Source: Candidatus Binatia bacterium (GTDB lineage Bacteria > Desulfobacterota > Binatia > UBA12015). From it: a DNA stretch of 64,000 bases. The notes below the pieces were generated by a model that was not told where the DNA came from, did not search any database, and saw nothing but the letters and a program-made list of their open reading frames with translations. The first letter of the stretch is position 1. Each line of letters begins with the position of its first letter. A program made the translations under genes and the position numbers. The stretch is taken from positions 124,001 through 188,000 of the forward strand of contig JAQWRY010000007.1 of assembly GCA_029243485.1 (NCBI GenBank). Direction: 5' to 3'. Below are positions 61,477 to 64,000 of the stretch, in pieces.

Positions 61477-62904
61477 CTAGCTCGGGTGAATGTCGGAGAT
61501 GAGGCCGAGAACCGGCAGTTCCAGCTCGCGTTCGATGTCGGAGCCGAAGTGGTAGGTTTGGTAGAGGTATTCGAGGCCGAAGGCGCCCGCGATACCGAGC
61601 GCACCGCCGGCGATGAGGGCGACGATGATGGTCAGCATCGTATTCTGCCCGCTCGGTTTGTTCGGCGGGTAGGCACGGTCGACGATGCGGACGGTGTCCA
61701 ACTTGTCCGCACTCATTTCCATTGAGAGGGATGCTTCGTGGTTGTCTTCTATCGCGCGATTGAGTGCGATACGCAGCTGCTCGACGGTGTTCCCTAGCGA
61801 GCGCAGTTTGGATCCGTGCTTGTCGATGTCCTGGATCCGCTCGTTGTACGTCGAGACGGTGGCCTGGAGCGAAGCCTTCTTGGCGAGCATCGCTTCGCGG
61901 TTTGCGCGTGCGCGGTGCAACTCTTCTTCGAGGTTTTGCCGGATCGGGTTTCGTTCGAAGCGCTCGGTGCCGATGATCCGCTGCGGCTGGCCGGCCACCT
62001 GCGCGCGGAGCTCGGAGATCTGTCGCATTTTGTCTTGAACACGACGGTCGACGCCCGTGTACTTCTGGCGGAGATCGGAGAGCTCGACGGTCAGGATCCC
62101 GATGCGCTCCTCGAGCGCGCGGGCAACCGGGTTGTTCACCATGTTCACGTCGCTCGCGACGCGTTCGGGCTCGTTTGTCAGCGTGGCTTCGAGCTCGGTG
62201 ATCAGCTGGTTGCTCTGAGCGGCGAGGGCGGAGGTCTCGTCGATCGCGAGTTCGTTGGCCATCATCTGGCGAACACTCTCATCCAACTGCTGGTCGAGGT
62301 CGATGATGCCCGTCTTGTGCTGGTAGTGGTCGAGGTCCGCCTCGGCGGCGATCAGCTTCGTCTCGAGATCCTTCTTCCGCTTCTCGAAGAAGACGGCGAT
62401 CTCCGGCGACTCGTACAAGCTCGGGTGATACTCGAGGTATGTGTCGACGAGGGTGTTCACTACGGCTGCCGCGAGGTTCTTGTCGGGGTGAACGAACGCG
62501 ATCTCGATCATCGGCGACTTTGGAAAGGCGCTTACCTGTAGGCCCTTGCGCATGGCGGCGGCGGTGCGAGAGGCGCGCTTGTCCGGATCGGCTGGCGCGT
62601 CGTCGATGATGTCGACCTGGAGCCGGCGTGCGGCGGCGAGGAGGAACGAGCGGTTCTGGAGGTTCTCGATCTCGGCGAAGATGACCTGTGCTTCGGGAAT
62701 CTGCGTCGTCTTGCGCGTCTCCTGCGGGGAGAGGTGCATGTAACTACGACTGCCGATGACAAGGAGCTTCGCCCGCGCGACGTACTTCGGGGGACGAACC
62801 AGCGTGAAGGCGATGATGGGGATCGAGATCGCAAGAAAAGCGATCACGACGAACCGCTTACGCTTGAACAGAATATGGAGGAACTCGCGTACGGCTTCGT
62901 TCAT
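61477..62904 (-). CDS. Wzz/GumC-type polysaccharide chain-length regulator
   Basis: The 475-residue inner-membrane protein has helices at about 17-37 and 423-445 with a long, largely coiled-coil periplasmic region between. PPKYVARAKLLVIG is the first periplasmic strand, and PSLYESPEIAVFFEKRKKDLETKLIAAEADLDHYQHKTG starts the coiled coil (seen as FFEKRKKDLETKL). The C-terminal helix and GLEYLYQTYHFGSDIERELELPVLG tail (in parts) fit PCP proteins of XrtA/GumC type. It overlaps the kinase-like gene by four bases (ATGA), a classic Wzc-split pair. Confidence 0.9.
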   Translation of the reverse strand: MNEAVREFLHILFKRKRFVVIAFLAISIPIIAFTLVRPPKYVARAKLLVIGSRSYMHLSPQETRKTTQIPEAQVIFAEIENLQNRSFLLAAARRLQVDIIDDAPADPDKRASRTAAAMRKGLQVSAFPKSPMIEIAFVHPDKNLAAAVVNTLVDTYLEYHPSLYESPEIAVFFEKRKKDLETKLIAAEADLDHYQHKTGIIDLDQQLDESVRQMMANELAIDETSALAAQSNQLITELEATLTNEPERVASDVNMVNNPVARALEERIGILTVELSDLRQKYTGVDRRVQDKMRQISELRAQVAGQPQRIIGTERFERNPIRQNLEEELHRARANREAMLAKKASLQATVSTYNERIQDIDKHGSKLRSLGNTVEQLRIALNRAIEDNHEASLSMEMSADKLDTVRIVDRAYPPNKPSGQNTMLTIIVALIAGGALGIAGAFGLEYLYQTYHFGSDIERELELPVLGLISDIHPS

Positions 62905-64000
62905 CGAGGCTCCTCGGGCCCGGGCACCACGGCGACCTCGATGAGCTCCTGCGGATTCGTGAGGCGGGCGAGAAGCTCCGGAATGTAGTTTTGGGTCCGG
63001 TTCAGGACGGCGCCGAGAACATGCGCGCCAACCCGCTCGAGTTCACGAAGCGAAACCGCGGGGGCTCCAGTCGGAGTAGACTCGGCCTGCACGACGAGGA
63101 TGGTGCCGTCGGCGCGGGGTGCGAGGTAAGAGCTGTCCGCGTACATCTCCATCGGCGCACCGTCGATGAGGATGGAGTCGAACTCCTTGCGAACGGAGGT
63201 CACGACGTCGTCGAGTCCACGTCCTTCAAACATGTACGGAACGCGCGTCGGGCCCTGGCCGGTCGGCATGAAGTACAAGTTCGGGATTTCCGTCGCGTGA
63301 TAGTGCTCGGACGTGGCGCCGCCGTCCGCGAGTGCTTCGCAGAGGCCGGGCGCGTGGTCGCCGCCGAAGATTCGGGTCAGCCCTGGCGTTCGGAAGTTCG
63401 CGTCGATCAGCAGGCAGCGGCCGCCCTGGGACATCGTGGACCCGAGTAGGGCCGTGGTGGTCGTGGCGCCTTCGCCGTGCCGGGAGGAGACGAGGAGGAT
63501 GAGCTGCAGGGCGCGGGGCGCCTTGGTCGCCATGATGTTCTTGCGGAGTTGCTGGAACTCTTCAATCGTCGTCGGAGGGACGTCGAAGGTGAATGTGCGG
63601 TAACCGCTTCCGTTGCGGTAACCGTTCCCACGCCAGCCGTTCCCGTTCCCGCGGCCGTTTCCATTGCCGCCGTTTCCGCGACCGTTTCCATTGCCGCCGT
63701 TCCCGCGGCCGTTTCCGAAGAAGCCGTTGCCGCGGAAGCCGCCGTTGCCCTGGCTCTCGCGGAACCGGTAGGGCGCACGGCCGTTGCCGTTCCCGTTGCC
63801 GCGCCAACCGTTCCCGTTCCCGTTGCCGCGCCAGCCGTTTCCGTTTCCGTTCCCGTTGCCGGCGCGCGGGTAGCCGTTTCCGTTTCCGGTGCGCGGGTAG
63901 CCATTGCCGTTGCCCTGGCGCGGGTAGCCGTTGCCGTTGCCGGCTTGCGCGTGACCATTGCCGTTGCCGTTGCCGGCTTGCGCGTGACCATTGCCGTTGC
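62901..64000 (-). CDS. BY-kinase/CpsD-like ATPase with N-terminal Gly-Asn repeat (5' end beyond window)
   Basis: The frame is open to the right edge. The ATPase part has the EEFQQLRKNI helix, VSSRHGEGATTTTALLG, LLIDANFRTPGLTRIFG (Walker A') and FDSILIDGAPMEMYAD (Walker B). Walker A has alanine where kinases have lysine. The C-terminus (PGPEEPR) has no tyrosine cluster. Upstream of TFDVPPTTI there is no ATG, GTG or TTG in frame, so the Gly-Asn-rich repeat coded from 63606 to the edge must be translated if EEFQQLRKNI is. It lies next to Wzz, its expected partner. Confidence 0.85.
   Translation of the reverse strand, partial: NGNGHAQAGNGNGNGHAQAGNGNGYPRQGNGNGYPRTGNGNGYPRAGNGNGNGNGWRGNGNGNGWRGNGNGNGRAPYRFRESQGNGGFRGNGFFGNGRGNGGNGNGRGNGGNGNGRGNGNGWRGNGYRNGSGYRTFTFDVPPTTIEEFQQLRKNIMATKAPRALQLILLVSSRHGEGATTTTALLGSTMSQGGRCLLIDANFRTPGLTRIFGGDHAPGLCEALADGGATSEHYHATEIPNLYFMPTGQGPTRVPYMFEGRGLDDVVTSVRKEFDSILIDGAPMEMYADSSYLAPRADGTILVVQAESTPTGAPAVSLRELERVGAHVLGAVLNRTQNYIPELLARLTNPQELIEVAVVPGPEEPR
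63606..64000 (-). repeat. Coding low-complexity repeat: Gly-Asn with Tyr-Pro-Arg/Trp-Arg interruptions
   Basis: The minus-strand frame reads units such as NGNGYPRQG, NGNGYPRTG, NGNGYPRAG, NGNGNGWRG and NGNGHAQAG, then a more irregular GNGRGNGG part and GFRGNGFFGNG. The DNA is built from gccgttNCC-type hexamers (GGN AAC codons) in about 24-27-base repeats. It continues past the right edge. Confidence 0.85.

Noticed and set aside
63601-64000. CRISPR-like repeat array
   Set aside because: Units are imperfect, adjacent without spacers, and in frame with a protein. It is a coding repeat.

Overview
The window is a dense, high-GC (roughly 60-65% by eye) bacterial chromosome segment with almost no intergenic space. 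Many starts are TTG or GTG and stop/start overlaps are common. Exported lipoprotein-like proteins, O-antigen-ligase-type enzymes and a Wzz/BY-kinase pair point to a diderm. The gene content and the Pro-Thr tails on exported proteins fit a deltaproteobacteria-like lineage (Desulfobacterota, Myxococcota or Binatota), but the phylum is an inference. I saw no rRNA, tRNA, insertion sequence, prophage or CRISPR array. No gene-free stretch exceeds 300 bases; the longest (about 41971-42152) holds only a short inverted repeat.

Layout. Bases 1-8698 (+) hold central metabolism and translation: the 3' part of an EF-G-like gene, malate dehydrogenase, a type II pantothenate kinase-like gene, sucCD, ndk, rlmN and MTA phosphorylase. 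Bases 8695-15614 (+) form a first polysaccharide block: two glycosyltransferases, an initiating sugar-phosphate transferase, and the UDP-glucose dehydrogenase, UDP-glucuronate decarboxylase and GalE-like genes that would supply UDP-GlcA and UDP-xylose. Bases 15684-20821 hold lepA, lepB, a WbpA-type dehydrogenase and an S1-domain protein with an odd lysine-rich insert. Bases 20838-28270 are a complete pyrR-pyrB-pyrC-carA-carB operon. A hairpin matching the PyrR-binding loop sits directly against the pyrR ribosome binding site. recG, an aminotransferase, homoserine dehydrogenase and glpX follow. Next comes an acyl-CoA/isoprenoid group (enoyl-CoA hydratase, B12-binding subunit, geranylgeranyl-reductase-type oxidoreductase, thiolase), then a HAD hydrolase and dnaB.

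From about 40.2 kb the main strand switches to minus. thiE is followed by an exported protein gene broken by an in-frame TGA, a YdcF-like gene, and one plus-strand exported beta-helix protein. From 64000 down to 44104 runs a long minus-strand exopolysaccharide locus. In transcription order it holds: a BY-kinase-like ATPase with a long Gly-Asn repeat, a Wzz chain-length protein, a deacetylase, an O-antigen ligase, GT4, GT2 and an XrtA-type deacetylase. After a possible terminator come a formyltransferase, a radical SAM/SPASM protein, a Gfo/Idh oxidoreductase, an SDR, two GT4s, another deacetylase, an asparagine-synthase-type amidotransferase, and a protein fusing an initiating sugar transferase to a ligase/polymerase. 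It resembles the polysaccharide part of exosortase A (XrtA/PEP-CTERM) loci, but no exosortase is visible; the locus continues past the right edge.

The points most worth a second look are the PyrR loop, the Gly-Asn-repeat kinase-like protein with a Walker A lysine-to-alanine change, the transferase-ligase fusion, the UGA-interrupted exported protein, and the formyltransferase/radical SAM/oxidoreductase cassette.
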